Shown in pieces: positions 27,901-33,533 of a DNA stretch of 64,000 nt (the stretch's first letter is position 1; every line of letters begins with the position of its first letter). The notes under the pieces are model-generated. The model searched no databases and was not told the DNA's origin. It saw only the letters and a list, made by a program, of their open reading frames with translations. A program made the translations under genes and the position numbers. The stretch lies in assembly GCA_034670405.1 (NCBI GenBank), contig JAXDDX010000072.1, positions 372,001 to 436,000 on the forward strand, read 5' to 3'. Source of the stretch: Hoplostethus atlanticus (lineage: Eukaryota; Chordata; Actinopteri; Trachichthyiformes; Trachichthyidae).

Positions 27901-30900
27901 ACAGCTACACACTGTAGCTATCAAGCTTCTTCTTCCTTTTTTGAGACGGAAGTTGCATGGAGTGAGGGTGGCACAGCTGGGGATAATTCTACCCATTTTT
28001 GTCTCTACCTATGCAGATGACGTCTCAGTTCTAGTTAGAGACAGACAAGACATCAAGGCCTTAGACAGCAGTCTGAAGGTCTATGAAAGCGATTCCTCAG
28101 CTAGGGTTAGCTGAGCTAAGAGCCAGGCATTGTTGTGTATGTCTTGGAGGGAATGTGTAATACATAGTTGTCAGGGGGGCTGCAATGGAGCCAGGAGAGG
28201 CTTAAAGGAAAAGTCCACCCTTAGATGGTTTGTTGAGGTCTTAGCAATCACTATGCAACAGAAAAAGACACATTTCATATTCCGTGGCCTTCCAATATTG
28301 TTGAATGACCATTAACCATTAAGAAATGTGGCACAATAACAATGTGTGCTATAACAAAATTCTAGATTATAGAATGATTAGACTAATCTGTTAGAGCTGT
28401 GTTTTTTTTAATTTTGTTGACATCTTTAAATTATTTGGACCAAAATTTAAATAGTTGCTATGGACTTCGCTAGCAATAGCCATGGTCTTCGCAATGAGTT
28501 GAACTTGTGAACGCTTCCAGGTTGGAGCAGTGGGAAGTCTTCCCATCTTTCCTCTTCCTCCAACATGACATGAATGCAGCAGCAACATGTTCACGATGTT
28601 CTCTGGTGGTTATCAAAAGGCATTCTGGCATCACAATATAACTCCTGGAATGCATTGAACATCACATATTGATGATATATAACAGTGTAAGAGTATCTGA
28701 GGGTGAAATTTTCCTGCAAGTGGAGGGTACTATATAAGCTCCCTCTCCCCAAGAGATCAGGGGATGTACAGTGGAGGGTGCTACATTGGGCAACACTTAT
28801 CTGTCAAAGGTGGGCTCAAATGTGCAGGAGGGCTGTCCATTTGGTGATTTACCTGAGACTGTTGATCATGTGTTTTTAGCGCAATTGCGTGTCAATGTGC
28901 TCTGTGGGACATTGGGGGTTGTATTTTCTGCAGAGGCTGTACATTGAGACACAACAACAACAAATGGGTACCACAATATAAAAGTCTACGGGTGAAAGTA
29001 ACAGTAAAAGATGATAGTAAAAACCGAAAGGATAAAAGACATCACATAAGAGCAGGTCTTTTGTTGTAGTAGTAGCAGCAGCAGCAGTAGTAGTAGCGGT
29101 TGTAGTACTAGCAGTGCTTGTAGTTGCAGTAGTAGTAGTAGTAGTAGTAGTAGCTATAGTACTAGCAGCACTAGCAATGCTTGTACTTGCAGGTTTTCCT
29201 TCCAACCAAACACTCCACTAGCTGATTTCACTGATTCGCACACCTTCAAGCAGAGTGGGAGCAACTAATTGGTGAAATAGCAGCACTGACACCACTGTAG
29301 AAGCAGTACTTATAATCGTAGTAGTAGCAGTAGTAGTCATAGTAGTAGAGGAAAGCAAAATGAAGTATTTCAGAATATTTCTTTTGTATTTATCTCTTCC
29401 AAGGTGACTTCATTCTTTTTCTTCTTTATGATCTGTTTTTCTCTATCATCCTGACTCATTCTGTTTTAATTACGCCAAATCTGATTCATTATTTAAACAC
29501 AAGCCAGATGCATAAAGAATGTCCAACGTCAGGGGGTTAGGATGACCAACGCCCTAAAGTGTTTATCTGTGCATGATATCTAATGTGTAATAAAATATCC
29601 AGTGGTGTGTTAAAGATGGCCAACAGCCAAAGCCCATAATATCCAGCATGAGCCAAGTAATACTAATATGTTGGTGTGGTTAGCTAGACAGATTCAGCTT
29701 GCGTGACACAGTCGCAGCAAATGAGACCAGACAAAAGTAGAAAAATAGTGTTTGGGTGTTCCAAAATAAGAGCAGGGGACGGAAAGTAAGATTTGAAAGC
29801 CAGAAACCTTAGCACCTGATCAAGTAATTGTGGAGTCACTGGTATTGGAAGCTTCAAACAGGCCCTTCCAGCATTAAAAGCACAGTGTTGTCTGGAATTT
29901 TGAATCCAGCTGACTTTCCGGCTGGTAGAAAAGTTACCGTTAGATGCTGACATTTTAAACTGCATGGTTATGGCAGGTCTTCAGTGACGGTATCCCCATT
30001 CCTGCTGCATATAGCCCTGATTCCACTGTTGCCCACTACAAAGAGACCAGACCGGCGTAATGAATGACTTATCCCTGTCCAATTCCACACAGCTGGTTTG
30101 ACGGACGTGAGCTTACCCCAGCCCAGATGTTTTTCTAGCTATTAATCTCTTGGTGAAAGTGGATTTTCCTACCAACTGCAGAAACATGAAATTCCAAAAT
30201 TGCCATGGAAAATACTTTGTTTCGCTGATATTTTCCAGTCATTCACCTCTGATATGAGTACGTATTAATTGTACAATTGATCAATACTAGACTGGTTGTC
30301 CATGGGAAGCCCTTAACTTGACTTGATTCTAATTTTGATCAGATTCCACACAAGCATGAATACTTATGTATTAGGGATATACCAATTATTTAGCTCACAG
30401 TTCAGTTCGATACACGATACTGGGTTCACAGTTTGATTTCATCACAATATTTTGAGCAAAATCTGAAGATTTGTGAATTATCACTGAAAAAGAACACATT
30501 TTGGCGGGAAAACAAAAAGTAGAAAGGCGGACCAAATCCCCTTCAGCCAAGCAAAGATGCCAAAAGACCACACAGCAATCTAATAACCTGATGCACAAAG
30601 GAAATAAAATGTCACACTGTAAAACTTTATCTTTGGAATAGAAATGACACACCCAAATCAGTTCATGCCTTCTTATTTATAAAATATATGATCTAGGGCC
30701 TAATTCAAGTCATAATTCTGAAGTTTGGTTTGTGATCAGTCAAAATGGGCGAGGCCTATGACACAATTGTATAATGGCTTATAACTAGGGTGTTACTGGA
30801 GAAGATAGCAGTATTCAATTGACTTTCAGTAAAGATAAAGGTTAAATTGTGACCAAGGCATTGACACAGATTTGAACCCACAGCAAGTACAAGGTAAGGT

Positions 30901-32295
30901 ACACAGCTTACAGACAGGCTGTCCCAACCTCCAGCAGAGTTTTTGATTCAAGCAAATCAGTTCTTTCACTGTACGCCTATGACAAATTGTCAGACCTCAT
31001 GACCTCGATCGCGTGTCTCATCCGTTCTCATCCATCCTTTCCCGTAAACTCTAATCGAATGAAGCAGAAACGCCATCAAAGTAATTGAAGAAGATCAACG
31101 GTGTGAAGTCAGCCTTACTCACGCACCCCACAGAACCCCATCTGTCATGTGAAATGGAATCTCCGCAATCTTCATTAACCCGGATTAACTGAGCCGTAAC
31201 CACATAAACAAACTTCCCGCCGAGTTGCGGTCGCTTACACACACAGCGAGGTCCCAGTCCTGTAATTAAATCTAGTTGGGTTGTTTGTCTACAATCTGGG
31301 AAAGATGGGAGGCGTAGAAGGGCCAATAGTATGTTGAAGATTGACTCAAAAGGAACACTTTGGTTGTCCTTGTGTTGGGTTTGTAGATAAATTAATCCAA
31401 CAGGCAAGTCTTCACAAGATCATAATCCTTGGTTTGATGTTTTTCAAAGGCCTGGACTCCTTTGGGGGTTTTTAGAAGCATATATCGATATTTTGAGCTG
31501 GATTATGGCACATCAAATCCTATGCATTGGTAATATTGCTAAATTGATAAAGTGCCAAAAAATCAAATGCATTCCAACTATTCAGTGTTTCCCCCAGAAA
31601 TGTACTCTTGTCAGGGTGAAAAGCCCCTGAAACAGCATTTAAACCATCACGGGACATTTAAAACTCTCCATTGAAATCTAGACTAATGAAATTCTTTTAG
31701 GGGGGTTAGCTCCTTAAGTCATGGTAAGGCAGGTTTTACAGGCTGACACCCCTGAAGCCGTTGAGTAAAATCCTCATTTCGCTGGTCAGACATCTCAGAG
31801 ATCAAAGTAATACAAAAATATATATATATATATATATATACTAGTTGTGGTCAAGGAGGAACCCATCATGTCAGAGGTGGATGACGCTGACTTGCTGACA
31901 ATCAATTTTGGCCTAGTGGTTAGAAAGTATCCTGTTGATGTGTCTTTGAGCAAGACACTGAGCCCCTAATTGCCTGCTCACTCATTGTAAGTCACTCTGG
32001 ATAAGTAGTTCAGCGAAACTGCATTATAATCCCTACTTATAAACTTGTTTAAACTGATTTCTGCTGACTTCATTCACTGTAATACTAATAACATTGTCAT
32101 TGGTTTAAACTTGGTAAAGCTTTTTTTATTTGACTTTGTCGAAGTGGTTGTTTTCCTTATTTTGCTACTGTATAGCTGTACAAGAACCTGTGGTCGACGG
32201 TGATACAAGGCAGTGATGTGATGGAACGTCCATCTTGGTGGAAGGAGTTCTGCTCGGACAAACCTTCAGTCGGATCCCTGAGTGCCAAACTCTAG
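605..32295 (+). CDS. acox3: Peroxisomal acyl-CoA oxidase 3 (3' 16 exons, spliced)
   Basis: Flavoprotein that oxidises acyl-CoA (branched-chain, pristanoyl-type, in the ACOX3 family) to trans-2-enoyl-CoA in peroxisomes, passing electrons to O2 and making H2O2. Exons: 605-737, 8102-8176, 9362-9451, 11094-11237, 11986-12074, 12728-12824, 14763-14945, 15748-15870, 16951-17071, 17612-17734, 18882-18995, 19516-19631, 23553-23727, 23868-23935, 24946-25032, 32176-32295. All have AG/GT borders and mutually consistent phases. Joined they give about 618 residues, against 700 in human ACOX3 recalled from memory, so roughly the first 80 residues lie left of the window. Family landmarks: [15 protein letters not shown] (FAD/substrate region), [19 protein letters not shown] and YEGDNN, whose Glu corresponds to the catalytic base of rat ACOX1. 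The last three residues, AKL, are a PTS1 variant. ACOX1 fits the sequence and the HTRA3 neighbourhood less well. Introns carry many mobile elements but no exon is visibly damaged. Confidence 0.95.
738..789 (+). repeat. GT microsatellite split by a hAT insertion
   Basis: Begins at the acox3 splice donor. It resumes at 3147-3171 on the far side of the hAT element, so it was one array before the insertion. Confidence 0.85.
790..3146 (+). mobile_element. hAT DNA transposon, full length but inactive
   Basis: Terminal inverted repeats TAGGGATGGGCA at 790-801 and its complement at 3135-3146, flanked by 8-bp duplications GTGTGTGT (782-789, 3147-3154). Near each end, copies of CGATTAGTCGACT and GTGACGTC form subterminal repeats, likely transposase-binding sites. 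The gene runs left to right: a BED zinc finger (CTLC...HLQLRH, in 1003-1377), a catalytic central part (1343-2263), and the C-terminal hAT dimerisation region ending [20 protein letters not shown] (2524-2865). An intron about 2198-2353 has good GTAAGT/AATAG borders. Frame changes near 1340-1377 and 2150, and a stop near 2477, mean no full transposase is made. Inserted in the first acox3 intron of the window. Confidence 0.9.
1003..2865 (+). pseudogene. hAT transposase, broken
   Basis: Three blocks in different frames: BED finger 1003-1377; RNase H-like core, with [19 protein letters not shown] and HDNAKN, 1343-2263; hATC dimerisation block 2524-2865 with [10 protein letters not shown] and [12 protein letters not shown]. 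Similar to ZBED-type hAT transposases. At least two frame changes and one stop lie between the blocks, besides a probable true intron. Confidence 0.85.
3155..3845. other. acox3 intron, no recognised feature
   Basis: AT-rich intron with a short (TTTA)n run near 3382. No coding or element signature was recognised. Confidence 0.5.
3846..5170. repeat. Dispersed repeat built of about 150-bp modules
   Basis: Begins GGGTTCAAACCCC and ends near GGTTTGAACCCGCGAATC, then a (TTA)n/(TAG)n run, so the ends may be inverted repeats. The middle holds four tandem modules marked by TGTCCAATCATNACAAAACT and GGGGGCGCTACAAATGCC; the ACTTGCAGG marks at about 4376, 4526, 4678 and 4829 give a period of 150-152 bp. 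No protein was recognised. Class unknown; a non-autonomous DNA element or a tandemly built SINE-like repeat are both possible. Confidence 0.6.
5093..5131 (+). repeat. (TTA)n and (TAG)n microsatellite
   Basis: Run of TTA/TAT triplets followed by TAG triplets at the right edge of the modular repeat. Confidence 0.8.
5171..6469. other. acox3 intron, no recognised gene
   Basis: No exon matching acox3 was seen. The stretch 6345-6455 is rich in GCTAGC/TTAGC words, like other old repeats in the window. Confidence 0.5.
6470..6985 (-). mobile_element. L2-clade LINE 3' fragment
   Basis: Minus-strand text reads [11 protein letters not shown] then [20 protein letters not shown], the C-terminal reverse-transcriptase region of L2-like fish LINEs, followed by the usual 3' tail (complement of CTTTATTTGTATAGCACTTTTC). 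Truncated at the 5' end and degraded. Confidence 0.7.
7228..7441 (+). mobile_element. Repeat family A (hAT-like MITE), copy 1
   Basis: Starts TAGGGTTCGACTGATATGGG and shares the core TTTAAAACTCTCCATTAAAA and TTTTAGGTGGGTTAGCAG with the copies near 31610 and 48240. The right end is lost. Confidence 0.65.
7572..7805. mobile_element. hAT-type MITE, complete
   Basis: 218-bp element (7580-7797) with perfect 14-bp inverted ends TAGGGTTGGGCGAT and an 8-bp target duplication CTCCTTGG on both sides (7572-7579, 7798-7805). No coding capacity. The perfect ends and duplication point to a fairly recent insertion. Confidence 0.85.
8102..8176 (+). CDS. acox3: acox3 exon
   Basis: Follows TTTTTCAG and ends at GTAACA. 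Encodes [19 protein letters not shown] plus six residues (25 codons, phase 0 at both ends). It matches the ACOX3 segment around SGSERH. Confidence 0.92.
8177..9361. other. acox3 intron, possible old repeats
   Basis: No acox3 exon. About 8740-9110 holds an 82-codon minus-strand open frame that resembles nothing I recognise; repeat origin is possible but unproven. Confidence 0.4.
9362..9451 (+). CDS. acox3: acox3 exon
   Basis: Follows TTTGTAG and ends at GTCAGC. Encodes [20 protein letters not shown] and ten more residues (30 codons). This is the strongly conserved flavin and substrate contact region of acyl-CoA oxidases. Confidence 0.95.
9452..10292. other. acox3 intron, no recognised feature
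   Basis: AT-rich intron without recognised genes or clear element ends. Confidence 0.5.
10293..10785 (+). mobile_element. Tc1-like transposon, 5' half
   Basis: The left end GATCAGCCACAACATTAAAA and about 180 bp beyond it match the Tc1-like element at 32725-33264 closely. It then continues into transposase sequence absent from that copy and stops abruptly near 10785. No right inverted repeat is present, so it is truncated. Confidence 0.75.
10865..10980. mobile_element. Repeat family C fragment
   Basis: The stretch with ACAGTGTAAGAGTATCTGAG matches the right end of the family C element at about 28620-28720. Confidence 0.6.
11094..11237 (+). CDS. acox3: acox3 exon
   Basis: Follows CCCTATAG and ends at GTGGGA. 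48 codons: [20 protein letters not shown], then [12 protein letters not shown] and [10 protein letters not shown], in the middle beta-domain. Confidence 0.96.
11238..11985. other. acox3 intron, no recognised feature
   Basis: Intron between two certain exons; nothing further recognised. Confidence 0.5.
11986..12074 (+). CDS. acox3: acox3 exon
   Basis: Follows CCTGTAG and ends at GTAGGT with phase 2. Encodes [20 protein letters not shown] then [10 protein letters not shown]. Confidence 0.95.
12728..12824 (+). CDS. acox3: acox3 exon
   Basis: Follows TTTTTCAG and ends at GTTGGT. Encodes [20 protein letters not shown] then [12 protein letters not shown]. Its first base completes the glycine codon of the preceding exon. 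Confidence 0.95.
13186..13616. mobile_element. MITE rich in GGAAC/GTTCC words
   Basis: The ends form an imperfect inverted repeat: TTTTCCGACCGCAGGAACCT at the left against the complement of ATAGTTCCTGCGGTGGAAAA at the right. Inside are many GGAACC/AGTACC words in both directions, so a single strand could fold extensively. No coding capacity; likely a non-autonomous DNA transposon of unknown superfamily. Confidence 0.7.
13617..14762. other. acox3 intron, no clear feature
   Basis: Two short similar stretches beginning ATTGGTCCAGAGG (near 14518 and 14660) suggest an old local duplication. No exon recognised. Confidence 0.45.
14763..14945 (+). CDS. acox3: acox3 exon
   Basis: Follows CCCTCCAG and ends at GTGAGA. 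61 codons, from [20 protein letters not shown] to [11 protein letters not shown], including [11 protein letters not shown]. Confidence 0.96.
15345..15623 (-). mobile_element. Tc1-like transposon, internally deleted
   Basis: The right end reads TGACTTTTGGCCATATAGTG, the terminal repeat of a widespread fish Tc1 family. The inner part (CATGTCTTTATGGACCTCGC to CTGAAAAACAGGGTGGCTGA) matches the minus-strand transposase segment of that family with most of the gene missing. The left end is unclear. Confidence 0.7.
15748..15870 (+). CDS. acox3: acox3 exon
   Basis: Follows CTTACAG and ends at GTGAGG. 41 codons: [20 protein letters not shown], then [10 protein letters not shown] and ending DKSDRQ. A Ty3/gypsy fossil begins within about 20 bp of this donor. 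Confidence 0.95.
15880..16856 (+). mobile_element. Ty3/gypsy LTR-retrotransposon fossil: internal stub and 3' LTR
   Basis: Parts in order: a short stub of pol with the RNase H-end signature VADCLSR (about 15890-15963), a polypurine tract (about 15978-15997), and one LTR of about 859 bp (15998-16856, TGTAACGG...CCGACA). In the LTR a TATA-like GGTATAAAAGG (near 16648) and AATAAA (near 16769) mark U3 and R. It is a broken fossil: nearly all internal coding sequence and the 5' LTR are absent. It lies in sense orientation in an acox3 intron and makes up about 90 percent of it. Confidence 0.75.
16951..17071 (+). CDS. acox3: acox3 exon
   Basis: Follows TGTCCCAG and ends at GTCAGT with phase 1. Encodes [20 protein letters not shown], then [15 protein letters not shown]. 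It lies 94 bp past the likely end of the LTR that fills the preceding intron. A CA microsatellite follows the donor. Confidence 0.96.
17077..17104 (+). repeat. CA microsatellite
   Basis: CA repeat within a few bases of the acox3 donor at 17071. Confidence 0.9.
17107..17305 (-). mobile_element. Repeat family A copy 2
   Basis: GAATTGATCACACTGGTTGT and CTATGGGAAGCCC match, in reverse, the right part of the copy at 55389-55799. Partial copy. Confidence 0.65.
17531..17574 (+). repeat. CA microsatellite
   Basis: CACACGCACGCACGCA passing into a pure CA run, about 38 bp before the next acox3 exon. Confidence 0.9.
17612..17734 (+). CDS. acox3: acox3 exon with catalytic region
   Basis: Follows CCATCAG and ends at GTCAGT. 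Encodes [20 protein letters not shown], then [13 protein letters not shown]. The EGDN motif holds the glutamate that acts as general base in the acyl-CoA oxidase family. Confidence 0.96.
17735..18454. other. acox3 intron, no recognised feature
   Basis: AT-rich; includes a GCTAGCTAGC-rich patch near 18060-18110. Confidence 0.5.
18455..18790 (-). mobile_element. L2-clade LINE 3' untranslated fragment
   Basis: CTCCTCCCATCAGGACGACT and GGGCATGCAATAGATGACAG align with the LINE 3' region at 34605-34665. The following CCAGGGC-type words look like degraded tandem sequence of the same tail. Confidence 0.55.
18882..18995 (+). CDS. acox3: acox3 exon
   Basis: Follows GGTTTTAG and ends at GTAGGA. Encodes [20 protein letters not shown], then [18 protein letters not shown]. 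This is a weakly conserved linker of the C-terminal helical domain. Confidence 0.9.
19041..19140 (-). mobile_element. Repeat family A copy 3 (fragment)
   Basis: GGGCCGATATTGGCCTTTTA and GTCATCCACCTCCAG match the right-end region of family A in reverse. Confidence 0.5.
19516..19631 (+). CDS. acox3: acox3 exon
   Basis: Follows TCGTCAG and ends at GTAACA. Encodes [20 protein letters not shown], then EFEARNNSQ. The donor runs directly into about 50 bp of CA repeat. Confidence 0.95.
19635..19687 (+). repeat. CA microsatellite
   Basis: About 26 CA units directly after the acox3 splice donor at 19631. Confidence 0.95.
19755..20030 (+). mobile_element. Rex3/RTE-type LINE fragment
   Basis: GGGGTGAGCGACTGCCCCAA then GTGGAGGAGTTTAGGTATCT and AAAGCTCTCGATTTACC match the widely spread C-terminal reverse-transcriptase region of fish Rex3/RTE LINEs. 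Truncated on both sides and out of frame. Confidence 0.7.
20269..22445 (-). mobile_element. L2-clade LINE, 5'-truncated, with shared 3' tail
   Basis: Flanked by an 8-bp duplication GAAGTTAT (20261-20268, 22446-22453). The 3' end (20269-20340) ends, on the minus strand, in AAGTCGCTTTGGATAAAAGC then GTCTGCTAAATGACTGTAAT and (TGTAA)n, a tail shared with SINEs in this window. The 5' part (22140-22440) still reads [18 protein letters not shown] but is out of frame with the main RT frame. Inserted in the acox3 intron 19632-23552 in antisense. Confidence 0.88.
20618..22045 (-). CDS. LINE reverse transcriptase, open 475-codon frame
   Basis: Reverse transcriptase of an L2-clade LINE, C-terminal two thirds. 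Motifs: [14 protein letters not shown] (33-46), [13 protein letters not shown] (100-112), [14 protein letters not shown] (158-171), YADD catalytic motif (191-194), and the family C-terminus [10 protein letters not shown]. No stop over 475 codons suggests recent arrival. The usual N-terminal endonuclease is missing, so it cannot move by itself. Confidence 0.85.
   Translation of the reverse strand: MSGCFPSAFKTARVTPLLKKPTLDPSEVKNYRPVSLLPFLSKTLERAVFKQLSLYLHQNNLLDPHQSGFKVGHSTETALLAVTESLHAARANSLSSVLILLDLSAAFDTVNHQILLSTLEGMGVSGSALSMFASYLTDRSYQVTLRGSVSEPRRLTTGVPQGSVLGPLLFSLYTTSLGSVIHSHDFSYHCYADDTQLILSFPPSDTQVEARIAACLADISEWMSMHHLKLNLDKTELMFLPGKGCPHRDLAITIDNAVVTSTRTARNLGVTLDDQLSFSANIASVTRSCRFLLYNIRRIRPFLTDKAAQVLIQALVISRLDYCNSLLAGAPAFAIRPLELVQKAAARLVFNRPKFSHTTTLLRSLHWLPVAARIQFKTLVLAYRAVKGTAPSYLQAMVKPYTPARPLRSAASRRLVAPSLRGPCGRSTRSRLFSVLAPQWWNELPTDVRTAESLPIFRRRLKTHLFRKHYPDPSP
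22454..23368. other. acox3 intron, no recognised feature
   Basis: AT-rich intron between the LINE and a Tc1 fragment; nothing recognised. Confidence 0.5.
23369..23505 (+). mobile_element. Tc1-like transposase fragment
   Basis: AGAGACCTTGGTATTCCTGT and CTGCTCATGGAATTGTTAAG are nearly the same as 51226-51320, the N-terminal DNA-binding part of a longer Tc1 relic. It ends about 45 bp before an acox3 exon. Confidence 0.75.
23553..23727 (+). CDS. acox3: acox3 exon
   Basis: Follows TGTCCCAG and ends at GTCAGC with phase 1. Encodes [20 protein letters not shown], then [19 protein letters not shown]. Confidence 0.94.
23868..23935 (+). CDS. acox3: acox3 exon
   Basis: Follows TCCACAG and ends at GTATAG. 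Encodes [20 protein letters not shown] then CSQ. Human ACOX3 has GGYFSGEQAGEVL at this point. Confidence 0.93.
23978..24012 (+). repeat. CT microsatellite
   Basis: CT dinucleotide run in an acox3 intron. Confidence 0.9.
24250..24385 (-). mobile_element. Repeat family A copy 4 (fragment)
   Basis: CACCCTACCTTATGGGGCTG and AACCCACCTAAAAGAATTTC are the reverse of the family A core GGTGGGTTAGCAGCTCC. Confidence 0.6.
24386..24893. other. acox3 intron, unidentified repeat-like sequence
   Basis: 24386-24600 reads like a decayed element (open frame with [17 protein letters not shown]) but I cannot assign a family. Confidence 0.35.
24894..24940 (+). repeat. CT and C run before an acox3 acceptor
   Basis: CT repeat then about 13 C, next to the acceptor of the exon at 24946. 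Confidence 0.9.
24946..25032 (+). CDS. acox3: acox3 exon
   Basis: Encodes [20 protein letters not shown], then SPIGKADGE, and ends at GTAAGG. The acceptor follows a long CT repeat and a C run, which serves as an extended polypyrimidine tract. Confidence 0.95.
25046..25110 (+). repeat. CA-rich microsatellite, interrupted
   Basis: Interrupted CACA runs about 15 bp after the donor at 25032. Confidence 0.8.
25111..26149. other. acox3 intron, no recognised feature
   Basis: AT-rich; a CACA run near 25848-25866. No element recognised. Confidence 0.5.
26150..27690 (-). mobile_element. L2-clade LINE 3' relic split by a hAT element
   Basis: Left piece 26150-26285 (GGGCTACTCAGAGAGGGATC, GGGCAAGCAG) and right piece 27499-27690 (GGGACGTCCAGATCTGGTGT, AACAGATAGGAGACACACC) are co-linear with the LINE 3' region at 34600-34910. 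The space between is a hAT element, so they were once continuous. Confidence 0.75.
26286..27498. mobile_element. Non-autonomous hAT element inside a LINE relic
   Basis: Ends CAGTCCCTCCAGGATGTTGC and the complement of GCAAAATCCTGGTGGGACTG form inverted repeats of the CAG...CTG hAT (Charlie-like) type. The flanking TTTAGT on both sides (26280-26285, 27499-27504) is the visible part of the target duplication. No transposase frame was recognised inside; the GC-rich part 26530-26780 may be a further nested repeat. Confidence 0.7.
27850..28195 (+). mobile_element. Tx1-clade LINE reverse-transcriptase relic, left piece
   Basis: Translation reads [20 protein letters not shown], then [20 protein letters not shown] and SSARVS. 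This is the RQGCPLSG and YADD region of L1/Tx1 LINEs. A stop and losses show it is dead. It is separated from its C-terminal piece (28721-28925) by a family C MITE. Confidence 0.75.
28201..28720. mobile_element. Repeat family C MITE (piggyBac-like?)
   Basis: The left end CTTAAAGGAAAAGTCCACCC pairs with the complement of GGGTGAAATTTTCCTGCAAG at the right, an imperfect inverted repeat of about 25 bp. TTAA at the left edge hints at piggyBac but is not proof. The part 28235-28450 matches 59030-59230. No coding capacity. Confidence 0.65.
28721..28925 (+). mobile_element. Tx1-clade LINE relic, right piece
   Basis: Translation has [17 protein letters not shown], like the CPFCGxxETLEHVFxxC region at the C-terminus of Tx1 LINEs. 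Likely the continuation of 27850-28195. Confidence 0.6.
28960..29345. repeat. AGT/AGC trinucleotide-rich tract
   Basis: Long runs of GTAGTAGTAGCAGCAGCAG type, interrupted; simple-sequence expansion in the acox3 intron. Confidence 0.85.
29346..30239. other. acox3 intron, no recognised feature
   Basis: Nothing recognised. Confidence 0.45.
30240..30370 (-). mobile_element. Repeat family A copy 5 (fragment)
   Basis: CAATTGATCAATACTAGACT and GGTTGTCCATGGGAAGCCC match the copies at 17107 and 55640 in reverse. Confidence 0.65.
30371..31609. other. acox3 intron, no recognised feature
   Basis: Begins with TTAGGGATATACC, possibly another hAT-like end. Otherwise nothing assigned. Confidence 0.4.
31610..31905 (+). 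mobile_element. Repeat family A copy 6
   Basis: GACATTTAAAACTCTCCATT, TTTTAGGGGGGTTAGCTCC and CTAGTTGTGGTCAAGGAGGA follow the family core in order. A TA microsatellite (31819-31841) sits inside. Its right end is interrupted by a SINE-like sequence. Confidence 0.7.
31908..32007 (+). mobile_element. Degenerate tRNA-derived SINE
   Basis: GGCCTAGTGGTTAG resembles a tRNA A box. GAGCAAGACACTGAGCCCCT followed by GTAAGTCACTCTGGATAAG is the body and tail of a common fish SINE whose tail resembles the L2 LINE tail at 20269. Ends about 170 bp before the last acox3 exon. Confidence 0.55.
32176..32295 (+). CDS. acox3: acox3 last coding exon with PTS1
   Basis: Follows CTGTATAG. Encodes [20 protein letters not shown], then [19 protein letters not shown] and TAG. 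C-terminal AKL is a conservative variant of the SKL peroxisomal targeting tripeptide (human ACOX3 ends in SKL). The intron before it is about 7.1 kb. Confidence 0.95.
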   Translation: MYKNLWSTVIQGSDVMERPSWWKEFCSDKPSVGSLSAKL

Positions 32296-32480
32296 AACCG
32301 CGGACGAACCCCTGAACCCTGGACGCAATCAACAAGAAGCTTTGACATGGTCTAGAACCCTAGAGAAACTATAGAAACCTACAACATGACAACATAACTT
32401 TCACATACTGTTATTTCTATAATAGTCATGAATATTATAAATACACAGTCGTGTTTGAAAGTTTCCAAATAACATGCACA

Positions 32481-32486
32481 AATAAA
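32481..32486 (+). promoter_or_regulatory. Candidate polyadenylation signal of acox3
   Basis: AATAAA about 185 bp after the acox3 stop codon and on the same strand; the first clear hexamer downstream. Its use is inferred. Confidence 0.45.
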
Positions 32487-32724
32487 TTTCACACATGCAC
32501 ACAGCACATGGTTCAATGCAGTTGTCAGGAATAATATGGATATTGCCTTAATTAAGTGTCACAATCCATTGCCTATAAATTAAATGTTCATGGACTCATC
32601 CTCTGAACCCAACTAATTCGATTCGATTTCAGACTGAATGTATTTCATGATGTGCCATGTATCATATCTGGGATATAGTATTCTGATTTAATTATTTTAT
32701 AGATAATGTACATATCATGTACTA

Positions 32725-33264
32725 TACACCGATCAGCCACAACATTAAAAGTACTGACAGGTGAAGTGAATAACATTGATTATCTCATTACAATGGCACC
32801 TATCAAGGGGTGTGATATATTGGGAAGCAAGTGAACAGTCAGTTCTTGAAGTTGATGTGCTGGAAGCAGGAAAAATGGGCAAGTGTAAGGATCTGAGCGA
32901 CTTTGACAAGGGCCAAATTGTGATGGCTAGACGACTGGGTCATGCTCACCCCTTGTTCAGGAATGGTTTGAGGAACATGACAAAGAGTTCAACGTGTTGA
33001 CTTGGCCTCCAAATTCCCCAGATCTCAATCCGATCGAGCATCTGTGGGATGTGCTGGAAAAACAAGTCCGATCCATGGAGGCCCCACCTCGCAACTTACA
33101 GGACTTAAAGGATCTGCTGCTAACATCTTGGTGCCAGATACCACAGGACACCTTCAGAGGTCTTTTGGAGTCCATGACTTGACGGGTCAGAGCTGTTTTG
33201 GCGGCACGAGGGGGACCTACACAATATTAGGCAGGTGATTTTAATGTTATGGCTGATCGGTGTA
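32725..33264 (+). mobile_element. Tc1-like transposon, internally deleted, both ends present
   Basis: 540 bp between TA dinucleotides (32723-32724, 33265-33266). Inverted ends TACACCGATCAGCCACAACA and complement. Inside, the start of the element is joined to the last part of the transposase gene, WPPNSPDLNPIEHLWDVLEK, which includes the third catalytic acidic residue region. Most of the gene is deleted. Just downstream of acox3. Confidence 0.88.
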
Positions 33265-33452
33265 TAATCCTGTGGGATAATCTCACAATTCTTGTAATAT
33301 AGTGTCTTGATAAAACTGTTAAATACAAATTAAATAAAGGATTTATACTAATGGACATAAGTTTGTTTTGAATGTATTATTTTAAATTTGAAATGCAGTA
33401 ACAGGATAACTGATATACAGATATTACAATCATCAATTACTCAATTCTGATT

Positions 33453-33533
33453 GGCAGTTCTGCTACAGTGTAGCCATGGATGCCTGCAACAGATGTTTCT
33501 ATGGTTACAGTTCTGCTACAGTGTAGCCATGGA
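33453..33533. repeat. 53-bp minisatellite, left part
   Basis: Units containing TAGCCATGGATGCCTGCAAC and TATGGTTACAGTTCTGCTAC. The array continues at 37075-37265 beyond the inserted element. Confidence 0.8.

Noticed and set aside
28876-29205. Minus-strand frame rich in Thr/Ala/Ser
   Set aside because: Translation of the AGT/AGC trinucleotide tract.
28960-29345. Possible CRISPR-like or regularly spaced array
   Set aside because: The spacing is simple trinucleotide repetition without unique spacers; this is vertebrate DNA.
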